From IMG/VR virus record IMGVR_UViG_3300048135_000414, positions 1 through 32,182 of that record: a stretch of 32,182 nt of DNA; one strand, 5' to 3'. The notes beneath the pieces were generated by a model. That model did not search any database, was not told the origin of the DNA, and was given only the letters and a program-made list of their open reading frames with translations. Made by a program: the position numbers and the translations under genes. Every line of letters begins with the position of its first letter. The stretch's first letter is position 1. Of this stretch, positions 25,817 through 32,182 are shown piece after piece. The stretch is from a virus.

Positions 25817-27372
25817 TGCCTAAAGTTAAAGACCAGAACTGGCAATTAAACAATGCTGGCGGTAAGATTTTAAATCATGAAAACTTATCTACTATGCAAA
25901 ACTTGCTCAACCAAACCGGTGCTGGATTTTGCTTGGCTAAATGGAAACAAGTAACTATTCATCTAGGAACAGGAATGACACACAGTTGTCACCATCCAAG
26001 CCCACATAAGATTCCACTAGAAGAACTTAAAGAAAATCCAAGTGCATTACACAATACTGAACAAAAGAAGCAAGCTAGACGAGAAATGCTACAAGGCGGT
26101 AAGCCTAAAGAGTGTGACTATTGTTGGCGAGTAGAGGATCAGGGAAGTTTTAGTGATCGCACAAACAAAAGTTTTGAGCCTTGGGCGATTAACAATCATG
26201 ACAATGTTGCTGAACTAAATGGAGATGAGAATGTATTTCCAAGTTATCTAGAAGTTAGCTTTAGTAATGTGTGCAACCTCAAATGTACATACTGTGGACC
26301 AGAGTATAGTAGTAAGTGGGTAGAAGATATTAACCACAATGGTCCTGTGAAGCTAATGGAAGGTACTCCACATGAACAATGGAGCCATGGTTGGCAGGAC
26401 ATCAACATATACAAGAACAGAGAACAAAATCCTTATGTAGATGCATTTTGGGAATGGTGGCCTGAAGCATACAAGCACTTGCGAGTATTTCGTATCACTG
26501 GTGGCGAACCATTAATGAGCAAAGAGACATTCCGTATTTTGGATTGGTTTATTGACAATCCAAACCCAGAGATGGAACTCAGCATGAACAGCAACCTGAG
26601 TGTACCAGACAAACTATGGGATCGTTTTATTGAAAAGATTGACAAATTAAAAGACAGTGATAACATTAAAAGTATCACAGTGTTTACAAGTGTAGAGGGT
26701 TGGGGCAAACGTGCAGAGTATGCTCGTACTGGACTTGACTTCCATTTGTTACGCAAACGTTATGAGCAATTAGTTAGCATGGGTAACATACGTTGTGTTA
26801 TCATGAGTACATATAATATTTTTAGCATCAGTAGTTTACAGTTACTATTGGAGTGGCAGTTAAAGTTACGTAAGAAATATAATACAAATCGTGCTCAAGC
26901 AATTATCAAAAGCGAGACTGGGTTTAGTAGTGAACAGTTTGGCAATAAGAACGATTATGATCCTAATTGGAAGCATACACACGTGGTGGGTATTGACATT
27001 CCTTATCTAAGACATCCTACATTCCTAGATGCAAGATACTGTACTACAGACTTGGTAGAGGACTATATGTTGCCTTGTTTGGATTATATGAACAACAACA
27101 CCTGTGATGATCATTGGAGCCAACATAGAGGCTTTGAGGTACTTGAGTATGAGAAGTTTAAACGTATTGTTATGCACCGCATACATTGGATCAAGAAAAG
27201 TGAACCAGAACGAGACACACAGGTTGATGTCACCAGTCAGCGAGCAAAGTTTTATCAATTTGTAAATACAATGGACAAAAGGAATAACACAGATTTCCTT
27301 ACTACGTTCCCTGAGTATGAACCATTTTATAAACAGTGTGAACAGGACTGGAGACATATTAATGAGCAATAG
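25816..27372 (+). CDS. Radical SAM protein with Cys-rich N-terminal (twitch/SPASM-like) region
   Basis: The protein has 518 residues. C153-x3-C157-x2-C160 (NVCNLKCTYC) is the canonical site for the SAM-binding 4Fe-4S cluster, followed by ITGGEPL (GGEP at 229-232), which binds the SAM amino group. Before the core, C58 with HH, C100 and C103 (ECDYCW) form a Cys/His-rich segment like a twitch or SPASM auxiliary-cluster region, unusually placed at the N-terminus. The enzyme would cleave SAM to a 5'-deoxyadenosyl radical; SPASM/twitch relatives often modify peptides, proteins or carbohydrates. The start shares one base with the thyX stop. The next gene overlaps by 11 nt. A second, shorter copy lies at 29506. 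Substrate is unknown. Confidence 0.85.
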   Translation: MPKVKDQNWQLNNAGGKILNHENLSTMQNLLNQTGAGFCLAKWKQVTIHLGTGMTHSCHHPSPHKIPLEELKENPSALHNTEQKKQARREMLQGGKPKECDYCWRVEDQGSFSDRTNKSFEPWAINNHDNVAELNGDENVFPSYLEVSFSNVCNLKCTYCGPEYSSKWVEDINHNGPVKLMEGTPHEQWSHGWQDINIYKNREQNPYVDAFWEWWPEAYKHLRVFRITGGEPLMSKETFRILDWFIDNPNPEMELSMNSNLSVPDKLWDRFIEKIDKLKDSDNIKSITVFTSVEGWGKRAEYARTGLDFHLLRKRYEQLVSMGNIRCVIMSTYNIFSISSLQLLLEWQLKLRKKYNTNRAQAIIKSETGFSSEQFGNKNDYDPNWKHTHVVGIDIPYLRHPTFLDARYCTTDLVEDYMLPCLDYMNNNTCDDHWSQHRGFEVLEYEKFKRIVMHRIHWIKKSEPERDTQVDVTSQRAKFYQFVNTMDKRNNTDFLTTFPEYEPFYKQCEQDWRHINEQ

Positions 27373-28261
27373 CGTAATAAGTTTTGGTGATAGTTTTATC
27401 TATGGACACGAAACAAACTACTTTAACTTTCGCAATGATCCTGGATTCAGCCAAGGCTTTGCTGAGGCTGTGGGCAAACCATTTGAGCTTGCTGATGATG
27501 GCAAGCATGTACGACTAACAGCAGTAGAAGTACAACACTGGTTCAAGTATCTAAAGTCATTGGATGACAATGAAAAGTATAACTGTAACAGTCACAGCAT
27601 TGGCAATCAGTTAGCAAACACACTAGGCTGGAGTGCAAAAAACTTTGCACAGTGCGGTGCTAGTAATAATTACACAATGTATCGTGTAATAAAACATTTA
27701 CATGAGATAACACCTGGAGACATTGTGCTGATTGGATTAACAAGTCCACACAGACGCAGTAGGTATGAATGTAATTATCAGCCTGAAATGACACACTTCA
27801 CAAACATGAACTGGTTTATACAGGGTCATGAAGACGAGCCTACATACCGAGAGCTGGATGTAGAGCTTGGTAACGATCACACAGCCCTGGCTATACAGAC
27901 GTTCAGCTATATGCAAAGCATTGTACAGTTGGCAGAGAACGCTGGAGCAAGTGTTGTGTTTGTAGATCCTTTCAATAACTTTGCCAAGGATCGCTATCAC
28001 ACTGGCAGTGTGTGGAGTTTTGTTAAAGATTGGCTGGAACGTCCACGAGATTATGCACATCACGATGTACTGGGCTTGTTGGATAAGTTTAATGCTGAAC
28101 GTATGGCTCCTGGCATACCACAGGTGTTTGAGGATATGACTGATCCCAACCGTCCTATATATTGTCCTGGAGGACACTACAGCAAATACACATACAATCA
28201 TTATGCCAATGAGGTATTGCTTCCTTACCTTAGAGAGAAAAATGTACTCACACAATCATAA
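27362..28261 (+). CDS. SGNH/GDSL-type hydrolase-like protein
   Basis: I choose ATG at 27362 (299 aa) because it places SVISFGDSFIYGHE at the N-terminus; an in-frame ATG at 27317 would add 15 residues buried in the previous gene. Block I is GDSF at 9-12 with S11 as likely nucleophile. GDIVLIGLTSPHRRSRYE resembles the block II/III region. GGHYSKYTYNHYANEVLLPYL at the C-terminus supplies H272 (or H280) as the likely base. The usual Asp three residues before the catalytic His is a Pro at 269, so a full Ser-Asp-His triad is not evident. Family members remove or transfer acyl groups on sugars and lipids. In this cassette an O-acetyl or acyl esterase/transferase role is plausible, not shown. Confidence 0.65.
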   Translation: MSNSVISFGDSFIYGHETNYFNFRNDPGFSQGFAEAVGKPFELADDGKHVRLTAVEVQHWFKYLKSLDDNEKYNCNSHSIGNQLANTLGWSAKNFAQCGASNNYTMYRVIKHLHEITPGDIVLIGLTSPHRRSRYECNYQPEMTHFTNMNWFIQGHEDEPTYRELDVELGNDHTALAIQTFSYMQSIVQLAENAGASVVFVDPFNNFAKDRYHTGSVWSFVKDWLERPRDYAHHDVLGLLDKFNAERMAPGIPQVFEDMTDPNRPIYCPGGHYSKYTYNHYANEVLLPYLREKNVLTQS

Positions 28262-29513
28262 AACCACAGACAAGAACACAGTTGCCATATTTGGTGCGCC
28301 CAGAAGCGGTAGTACGTTTGCTTTCCACAACTTAGTCACTGGATTAATACGAGAGTATCCTGGATACAATACTGAATTTAACAGACAAAGACGTGGTGGG
28401 GAACCATTTAGAGACACAGTTTGGGGCGGCAACAGCCTAGAAGATAACTGGCGAGACTTTCCAGACGACTATTGGATTGGTAAATTCCATCTACTGGATA
28501 TGATTAATGCAGACAAAGCTGGCTTTGTGAACGATTTACTGGCAAATACTGGATATAAAATACTGTTGTTGCGCCGTAACTTGTGGGAAGGCAGCCTTAG
28601 TATGGCTATCAGCAGTGCAAAGAATCAGTGGATCAACAATTTAGACGACAGACAGATTGAATTAGACCCAGTGCATTTCAGAGACATGCTGGAGTTACAG
28701 CTACGCAATGTTAATCACATGTGGGGCGACAACGACTGGAATATCAGATACGATCAGTTCTGCTACACAGAAGAACTAACTGACAATCCAAGTCAGTGGT
28801 ATCAACGAGCAACCGGCAAATGGTTGGATCAGATAGTCAATCACATAGAGAAGTCGCCTCCCAAAGAACAAATCATAACCAATATAAATGAGATGCGTGA
28901 GATATACCAACAACACCCCAAAGTTATACGTGGTGGTGAGGTTGAAGGCGATATAATCAACTATCGTTTGCCAGAAGGCAGTGAACAGTATGTTGTTACA
29001 TACTGTCGTGGAGACCTGGGCAATCACTTCCTGTGGTTTGTTAATCAACACTTTGGTTATGACAGTCAGTTAACTGACACACCAGATCCAAACTGGATAT
29101 GGGATCCACAACGAGACAGCTGGCAACAACACACATTTGGTAAATCAGTACGCAAGTTTGCCAGTAAACTAACCAAAAGCCAAGCACTATGGGGACTGAC
29201 AGATCGCGAACAGCATGTGACTGGTACGGTACTCAACTTAGTATGGGATAACACTGATCCATCAGCAGTTGATTACTTTACACGCAGATACGCACACCTA
29301 GACTATGGAGAAGTGTTTCGCAACAACAACACCCGTAGACTACAAGCCAGACAGCAATTATCACTTGACATTGTGGACATAGACGTATATCGTTTACTTG
29401 TACTGGCTGACGCTGACGAATACAATCAGCTACTCAATATACTAGGAGTACCCGGTAGAGCAGACTGGCAACAAATGGTGGATACCATACAGGCACACGG
29501 ATTAGATGAGTAA
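28242..29513 (+). CDS. Sulfotransferase-like protein
   Basis: I choose ATG at 28242 (423 aa): an upstream in-frame ATG at 28203 lies inside the previous gene, whereas 28242 has GAGAG just before it. VAIFGAPRSGSTFAFHNLV (P-loop at 18-26) is the 5'-phosphosulfate loop of PAPS-dependent sulfotransferases, which resembles a P-loop kinase motif. LLRRNLWEGSLSMA supplies the Arg (111/112) and Ser (118/120) that contact the 3'-phosphate. The C-terminal 200 residues are an unrecognised extension with many Trp, Tyr and Asp. Such enzymes move sulfate from PAPS to hydroxyls or amines of glycans, lipids or Tyr. It overlaps the hydrolase gene by 20 nt and the next by 8 nt. The acceptor is unknown; a related nucleotide-binding protein without sulfation is possible. 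Confidence 0.7.
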   Translation: MYSHNHKTTDKNTVAIFGAPRSGSTFAFHNLVTGLIREYPGYNTEFNRQRRGGEPFRDTVWGGNSLEDNWRDFPDDYWIGKFHLLDMINADKAGFVNDLLANTGYKILLLRRNLWEGSLSMAISSAKNQWINNLDDRQIELDPVHFRDMLELQLRNVNHMWGDNDWNIRYDQFCYTEELTDNPSQWYQRATGKWLDQIVNHIEKSPPKEQIITNINEMREIYQQHPKVIRGGEVEGDIINYRLPEGSEQYVVTYCRGDLGNHFLWFVNQHFGYDSQLTDTPDPNWIWDPQRDSWQQHTFGKSVRKFASKLTKSQALWGLTDREQHVTGTVLNLVWDNTDPSAVDYFTRRYAHLDYGEVFRNNNTRRLQARQQLSLDIVDIDVYRLLVLADADEYNQLLNILGVPGRADWQQMVDTIQAHGLDE

Positions 29514-30675
29514 GTTTTGTTTATACGCATGGGAAGGCATCTACATAGCACCAACTGGAGAGTACAGTAGTTGTTGTGACATGACACCTGTGGGAGACTA
29601 CACTGGCATTCGTGACTTTTATACAAGCCCTGAAATGAACCAACTGCGACAGCAGTTGCTCGAAGGCGATGAGCCTTCCGCTTGCGAGAGGTGCTGGCGT
29701 AAAGAAAGAGCCGGACTGCCCAGCAGTCGAACAAATATCAATAACAGTAAGCTCAACGTGCCCACGGCGGCACATCTCCAAGCGGCGTCAGCCGCTCCGA
29801 AAATCTCGATGTGGGATATTAGAGACAACAATTTATGCAACATGGCATGTAGAATGTGCGGTACCTTTTGCAGTAGTATGTGGAATCAGGAGGTACTCAG
29901 TAATCCTGATATAACTTTCCGCCACGCTATAGGGGATAGTACAGTGCTTCGTATACCGGATCCCAAGCACAAGGACCTGTTGAAAACCTTTAGTGACAAT
30001 ATAGACACAGTAAAAATGCTGTACTGGGCTGGCGGTGAACCGCTTATCAACCACACACACTGGCAGATATTGAACCAGTTGGTGGAGGCTGGACGTACTG
30101 ATGTGCAGTTACGCTACAACACCAACATGCTAAAGCTGGACTATCAGGGGCAAAATGCCATAGACATGTGGAGAAAATTCACCGGTCACGTTGGCGTAAC
30201 CGTTAGCATGGACTGTACAGGCGATCGTGCTGAGTATGCCCGACATGGAACACGCTGGACCACCCTGGCTGATAACATCAATCACTTGCTGGAATACTTC
30301 CGCGGAGGCACACACGTTAGTATAACCAGTAGCATATACACCATAGCTGCCCTGCCGGACACCCTAAAATGGCTTCACAGTCAGGGAGTAGAACGTATCA
30401 TATACAGTAATGTATTGTACACACCAGAATACCTGTGTGTAGACATACTTCCAGTGGAGGTTAAACAGGATATATTAACTCGACTAGCACCCTATCAGAA
30501 TGCTGATGATGGTTACAATCAGATAAAATATATGCTGGAACGTACTCCAGTGGATGTAGAACAACGTAGAGCTGACTTTGTGGAGTATACTCAACAAATA
30601 GATGCCAGTAGAGATCAGAGTGTACACACTGCATGTCCTGAATTAAGTGAATACATGCACACCTGGAGACAATAA
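29506..30675 (+). CDS. Second radical SAM protein with Cys-rich N-terminus
   Basis: The protein has 389 residues. C111-x3-C115-x2-C118 (NLCNMACRMC) binds the 4Fe-4S cluster and WAGGEPL (GGEP 176-179) follows. The N-terminus has C23-C24 and C60-x2-C63 (ACERCWR), matching the C100-x2-C103 motif of the larger radical SAM protein upstream, including the following Trp and a shared RTN. The two are therefore diverged relatives with the same N-terminal auxiliary-cluster-like region, not tandem identical copies. It overlaps the sulfotransferase gene by 8 nt (ATGAGTAA). Its bases 29641-29796 hold five perfect inverted repeats and are richer in GC than the flanking genes. Action on a peptide or sugar is likely for the family; the substrate is unknown. 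Confidence 0.83.
   Translation: MSKFCLYAWEGIYIAPTGEYSSCCDMTPVGDYTGIRDFYTSPEMNQLRQQLLEGDEPSACERCWRKERAGLPSSRTNINNSKLNVPTAAHLQAASAAPKISMWDIRDNNLCNMACRMCGTFCSSMWNQEVLSNPDITFRHAIGDSTVLRIPDPKHKDLLKTFSDNIDTVKMLYWAGGEPLINHTHWQILNQLVEAGRTDVQLRYNTNMLKLDYQGQNAIDMWRKFTGHVGVTVSMDCTGDRAEYARHGTRWTTLADNINHLLEYFRGGTHVSITSSIYTIAALPDTLKWLHSQGVERIIYSNVLYTPEYLCVDILPVEVKQDILTRLAPYQNADDGYNQIKYMLERTPVDVEQRRADFVEYTQQIDASRDQSVHTACPELSEYMHTWRQ
29641..29796. repeat. Cluster of five perfect short inverted repeats inside the radical SAM gene
   Basis: The stems are CAACTGC/GCAGTTG around GACA (29641-29658); GAAGGC/GCCTTC around GATGA (29662-29678); GACTGC/GCAGTC around CCA (29714-29728); GTGCC/GGCAC around CACGGC (29758-29773); AGCGGC/GCCGCT around GTCA (29781-29796). 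All are perfect with loops of 3-6 nt and fall within 156 bp. Stems 1 and 3 share the core ACTGC/GCAGT. They lie in a part of the coding frame that also spans the conserved CERCW motif, so they are not an obvious insertion. Confidence 0.75.
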
Positions 30676-30677
30676 AT

Positions 30678-31196
30678 ATGTTAGTACGTGTAGATCCACC
30701 AGTACAAGACATACTAGACTTCGCAGTACGTTGTGGTGAACTTGGTTATGGTAATAATGATAGTTTACACAGTATGAAGTATCAGTGGTGTAAAGATGTT
30801 GGTGGTGCTTGGTGGGCGGCATATCAGAACGGCAATATAGTTAGCATAGCTGGATGTCATCCATTCAGAGACGGATATCGTTTTGTATTCCGTGGAGCGC
30901 AAACTGTAGCACATCGTAGGGGATTAAGTAGAGATCACGCTAGTAGCATACCCTGGTGTGTACTAATGCCGGAACAGATAGCTTATTGTGGTGGAGTAGC
31001 AGAGATGAGTACTCCAGCATATATTACTACTAATGTTAGTCATGACAGTAGTGGAAAGATGAATAGAACACATCGTGTACTACATCATTTAAGTCACCGT
31101 GGTACAGTTGATTATGTGGGGGATGACACCATATACAATACACTACAGAGTGTGTGGAGATTAAACGTGGGAAGATATTATGAAACGCTGGTATAA
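30678..31196 (+). CDS. Possible GNAT-type acyltransferase
   Basis: The protein has 172 residues, a usual length for a GNAT domain. The N-terminal helix region leads to WWAAYQNGNIVSIAGCHPFRDG, which reads as the paired strands of a GNAT core. GAQTVAHRRGLSR sits where the acetyl-CoA pyrophosphate loop would be, but lacks the full (R/Q)xxGx(G/A) pattern. The C-terminal NVGRYYETLV resembles a late GNAT strand. There are no membrane segments. GGAGA lies 8 nt before the ATG, which starts 2 nt after the previous stop, and the next gene overlaps its end by 17 nt. If it is a GNAT, it would acylate an amine in the cassette's product. I am unsure; it could be an unrelated conserved phage protein. Confidence 0.4.
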   Translation: MLVRVDPPVQDILDFAVRCGELGYGNNDSLHSMKYQWCKDVGGAWWAAYQNGNIVSIAGCHPFRDGYRFVFRGAQTVAHRRGLSRDHASSIPWCVLMPEQIAYCGGVAEMSTPAYITTNVSHDSSGKMNRTHRVLHHLSHRGTVDYVGDDTIYNTLQSVWRLNVGRYYETLV

Positions 31197-31446
31197 CAGA
31201 CATCATTTACAGGATGCAGGAGTATCATACTTCCAGCATATGTGGGGAAGTTTACAACAGGCTGGAGTACAGTTCATCTTATTCTGGTTAAGCATAGTGC
31301 ATGCCATCTTTCCGTTCATAGGAGACTGGCAATTATTGCGTATAGTGGTGAGACAAGCCATACAGCTACACAGCTTCGTACCTGATAGTCCAGTGTGGCG
31401 AGAGTTAAGAAGTGAACTGGAAAAAAAACCTGACAGCGACCAGTAA
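31180..31446 (+). CDS. DUF6356-like small membrane-associated protein
   Basis: The protein has 88 residues. HHLQDAGVSYFQHMWGSLQQA followed by a hydrophobic helix (about 28-48) with IVHAIFPFIG matches the layout of the DUF6356 family as I recall it: His-Leu, Ser-Tyr, x-Gln/Glu-His, a membrane helix and His-Ala-x-x-Pro-Phe. The rest is a short charged tail (ELEKKPDSDQ). Function of the family is unknown; bacterial members often sit near envelope or capsule genes. The start overlaps the previous gene by 17 nt. It closes the overlapped gene string and precedes a 93 nt gap. One membrane helix next to sugar- and acyl-handling enzymes would fit a membrane anchor, which is inference. Confidence 0.6.
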   Translation: MKRWYNRHHLQDAGVSYFQHMWGSLQQAGVQFILFWLSIVHAIFPFIGDWQLLRIVVRQAIQLHSFVPDSPVWRELRSELEKKPDSDQ

Positions 31447-31508
31447 AAAAATCTGCGCTGCCAGATCATGCCCCCTACAACCATATAGCCCTTTTTTTGT
31501 CTGTCGCT
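31435..31508. other. Possible long-range RNA stem across the last intergenic gap
   Basis: AGCGAC (31435-31440) pairs perfectly with GTCGCT (31503-31508). Inside it seven A (31445-31451) can pair with seven T (31492-31498). Inside that is a small hairpin with ATCTG (31451-31455) and CAGAT (31462-31466); the base at 31451 cannot be in both stems at once. The outer stem covers the stop codon of the DUF6356-like gene. Two G-U pairs are possible between the two main stems. It could be a processing, attenuation or pausing element. The A:T stem is weak and could be chance in this composition. Confidence 0.3.
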
Positions 31509-31530
31509 ACACTCACCCCTATTTTGAGGA
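31497..31530 (+). promoter_or_regulatory. Possible weak sigma70-type promoter and ribosome site before the adenylating-enzyme gene
   Basis: TTGTCT (31497-31502) and TATTTT (31520-31525) are 17 nt apart and match 8 of 12 consensus bases. GAGGA at 31526-31530 lies 9 nt before the ATG at 31540. This is the only gap over 60 nt inside the accessory region, so separate control of the last gene is reasonable. The match is weak. No intrinsic terminator was seen in the gap: the seven-T run at 31492-31498 is not directly preceded by a GC-rich stem. Confidence 0.35.
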
Positions 31531-31539
31531 TTAAGAATT

Positions 31540-32182
31540 ATGAAACAATTTATCGATATTTTAAATCACGGTTGCTGGATGCACACCAGTGGTACAACAG
31601 GAGCCAGTAAACCAGTCTGGCAGAGCCGGGATCGTATACTGGCCGCTAACGATGCCGCCAGAGACCTACAGGGTATAGACCGGCACAGCCGTGTGTTAAC
31701 TGTGTGTGATATAGAACATGCCGGAGGCTTACTAGCACAGACACTACCAGCATATGAGATTGGTGCTCACACAGACATTGCAAAGTTCAACCCCCGAACA
31801 TATATGACTGACATTCGTCTGTATACACACAGCCACTTGACACCACGTATGGCTCGTGCTATAATGAAGACTCGATCGTTTAAGGATCATTCACTCGTAG
31901 GGCGGACCATAACATGTGGTAGCGAACCAGTCACTAGTGACATCATACGGGCATTCACTGAACGTGGTGCCACCTTCATCGCTAACTGGGGGATGACTGA
32001 GTGTGGACCCGTAGCCATCAGTCAGGTATATGATAGGCATACTGACATAGTGGATGATGTCCGTGGGTTAACCGTTATGGGAGACCAGACATTCGTTGAC
32101 TGGACTACGGCTGAAGGCCAGTTGTGGGTACGTGGAGACATATGTAGCTATACTGGATGGTATCCCACTGGCGATCGTGTAG
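31540..32182 (+). CDS. ANL-superfamily (AMP-forming) adenylating enzyme, N-terminally short; 3' end outside window
   Basis: At least 214 residues, open to the end of the window. Motifs are in family order: P-loop A3 HTSGTTGASKP at 15-25; DIEHAGGLL at 57-65 (A4-like); TCGSEPV at 125-131; A5 NWGMTECGP at 149-157; GQLWVRGDI at 193-201 (A6); WYPTGDR at 207-213 (A7, with the ribose-binding Asp212). ANL enzymes activate a carboxylate with ATP as an acyl-AMP and pass it to CoA, a carrier or an amine. The P-loop normally follows 80-190 residues of N-terminal subdomain; here it starts at residue 15. An in-frame TGA at 31525-31527 rules out an upstream extension. It is either a minimal form or needs a partner. 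The substrate cannot be inferred. A3 to A7 are intact, so activity is plausible. Confidence 0.85.
   Translation, partial: MKQFIDILNHGCWMHTSGTTGASKPVWQSRDRILAANDAARDLQGIDRHSRVLTVCDIEHAGGLLAQTLPAYEIGAHTDIAKFNPRTYMTDIRLYTHSHLTPRMARAIMKTRSFKDHSLVGRTITCGSEPVTSDIIRAFTERGATFIANWGMTECGPVAISQVYDRHTDIVDDVRGLTVMGDQTFVDWTTAEGQLWVRGDICSYTGWYPTGDRV

Noticed and set aside
27317-27361. ATG at 27317 as start of the SGNH-like gene
   Set aside because: The extension lies inside the radical SAM gene, and block I of SGNH proteins normally lies at the very N-terminus, as with ATG at 27362.
28203-28241. ATG at 28203 as start of the sulfotransferase-like gene
   Set aside because: The extra 13 residues lie inside the hydrolase gene; GAGAG just before ATG 28242 supports the shorter form.
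29365-29393. Internal sigma70-like promoter TTGACA, 17 nt, TATCGT upstream of the second radical SAM gene
   Set aside because: The -35 is perfect but the -10 matches only 4 of 6 and it lies inside a coding gene; such matches are common by chance.
31492-31498. Intrinsic terminator at the seven-T run after the DUF6356-like gene
   Set aside because: No GC-rich stem lies directly before the T run; the nearest small hairpin ends about 25 nt upstream.
1-32182. tRNA genes, CRISPR arrays, insertion sequences, integrase or attachment sites
   Set aside because: No cloverleaf, regular repeat-spacer array, transposase-like gene or recombinase motif was found; coding sequence fills nearly the whole window.

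Overview
This window looks like part of the genome of a marine T4-like myovirus. The evidence is an AT-rich structural block with a recognisable baseplate order (gp5-type hub, lysozyme-fold protein, gp25, gp6, one giant structural protein, fibre-like proteins), an exact T4-type late promoter octamer (TATAAATA), dense packing with 1-20 nt overlaps, and every gene on the plus strand. No photosynthesis genes, tRNAs, integrase, IS elements or CRISPR arrays were seen. The host (marine cyanobacterium, SAR11-type or other) cannot be settled from this piece.

Region 1 (1-21134) is the virion module. It starts inside a baseplate/tail protein whose 5' end lies outside the window. It continues with a gp5-like hub (OB fold plus beta-helix, without T4's internal lysozyme domain) and a separate lysozyme-fold protein whose catalytic positions look replaced. 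A free-standing HNH endonuclease gene with a TTG start follows, then gp25, gp6 and a 3562-residue giant protein that fills a third of the window. A late promoter at 18519 precedes three smaller fibre/adhesin-like genes, the last carrying a Y(GGY)4 tract.

Region 2 (21140-31446) starts at a near-consensus sigma70-type promoter (TTGACT, 17 nt, TATAAT) and is one tightly coupled gene string. It encodes a small unknown protein, two GT-A-like proteins (the second with a damaged DxD), an unknown protein, a third DxD glycosyltransferase-like protein, ThyX, a radical SAM protein with a Cys-rich N-terminus, an SGNH-hydrolase-like protein, a sulfotransferase-like protein, a second radical SAM protein, a possible GNAT and a DUF6356-like small membrane protein.

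Region 3 (31447-32182) is a 93 nt gap able to fold into a long-range stem, then an AMP-forming adenylating (ANL superfamily) gene running off the window. That protein begins almost at the ATP-binding P-loop, so the usual N-terminal subdomain is missing.

Together, the glycosyltransferases, sulfotransferase, SGNH hydrolase, radical SAM pair, possible acyltransferase and adenylating enzyme form an accessory biosynthetic cassette. Its most economical reading is the making or decorating of a glycan or small molecule, on the virion or in the infected cell. That role is inference; the domain calls are read from motifs. GC content rises toward the 3' end, and the second radical SAM gene contains five perfect short inverted repeats within about 155 bp.
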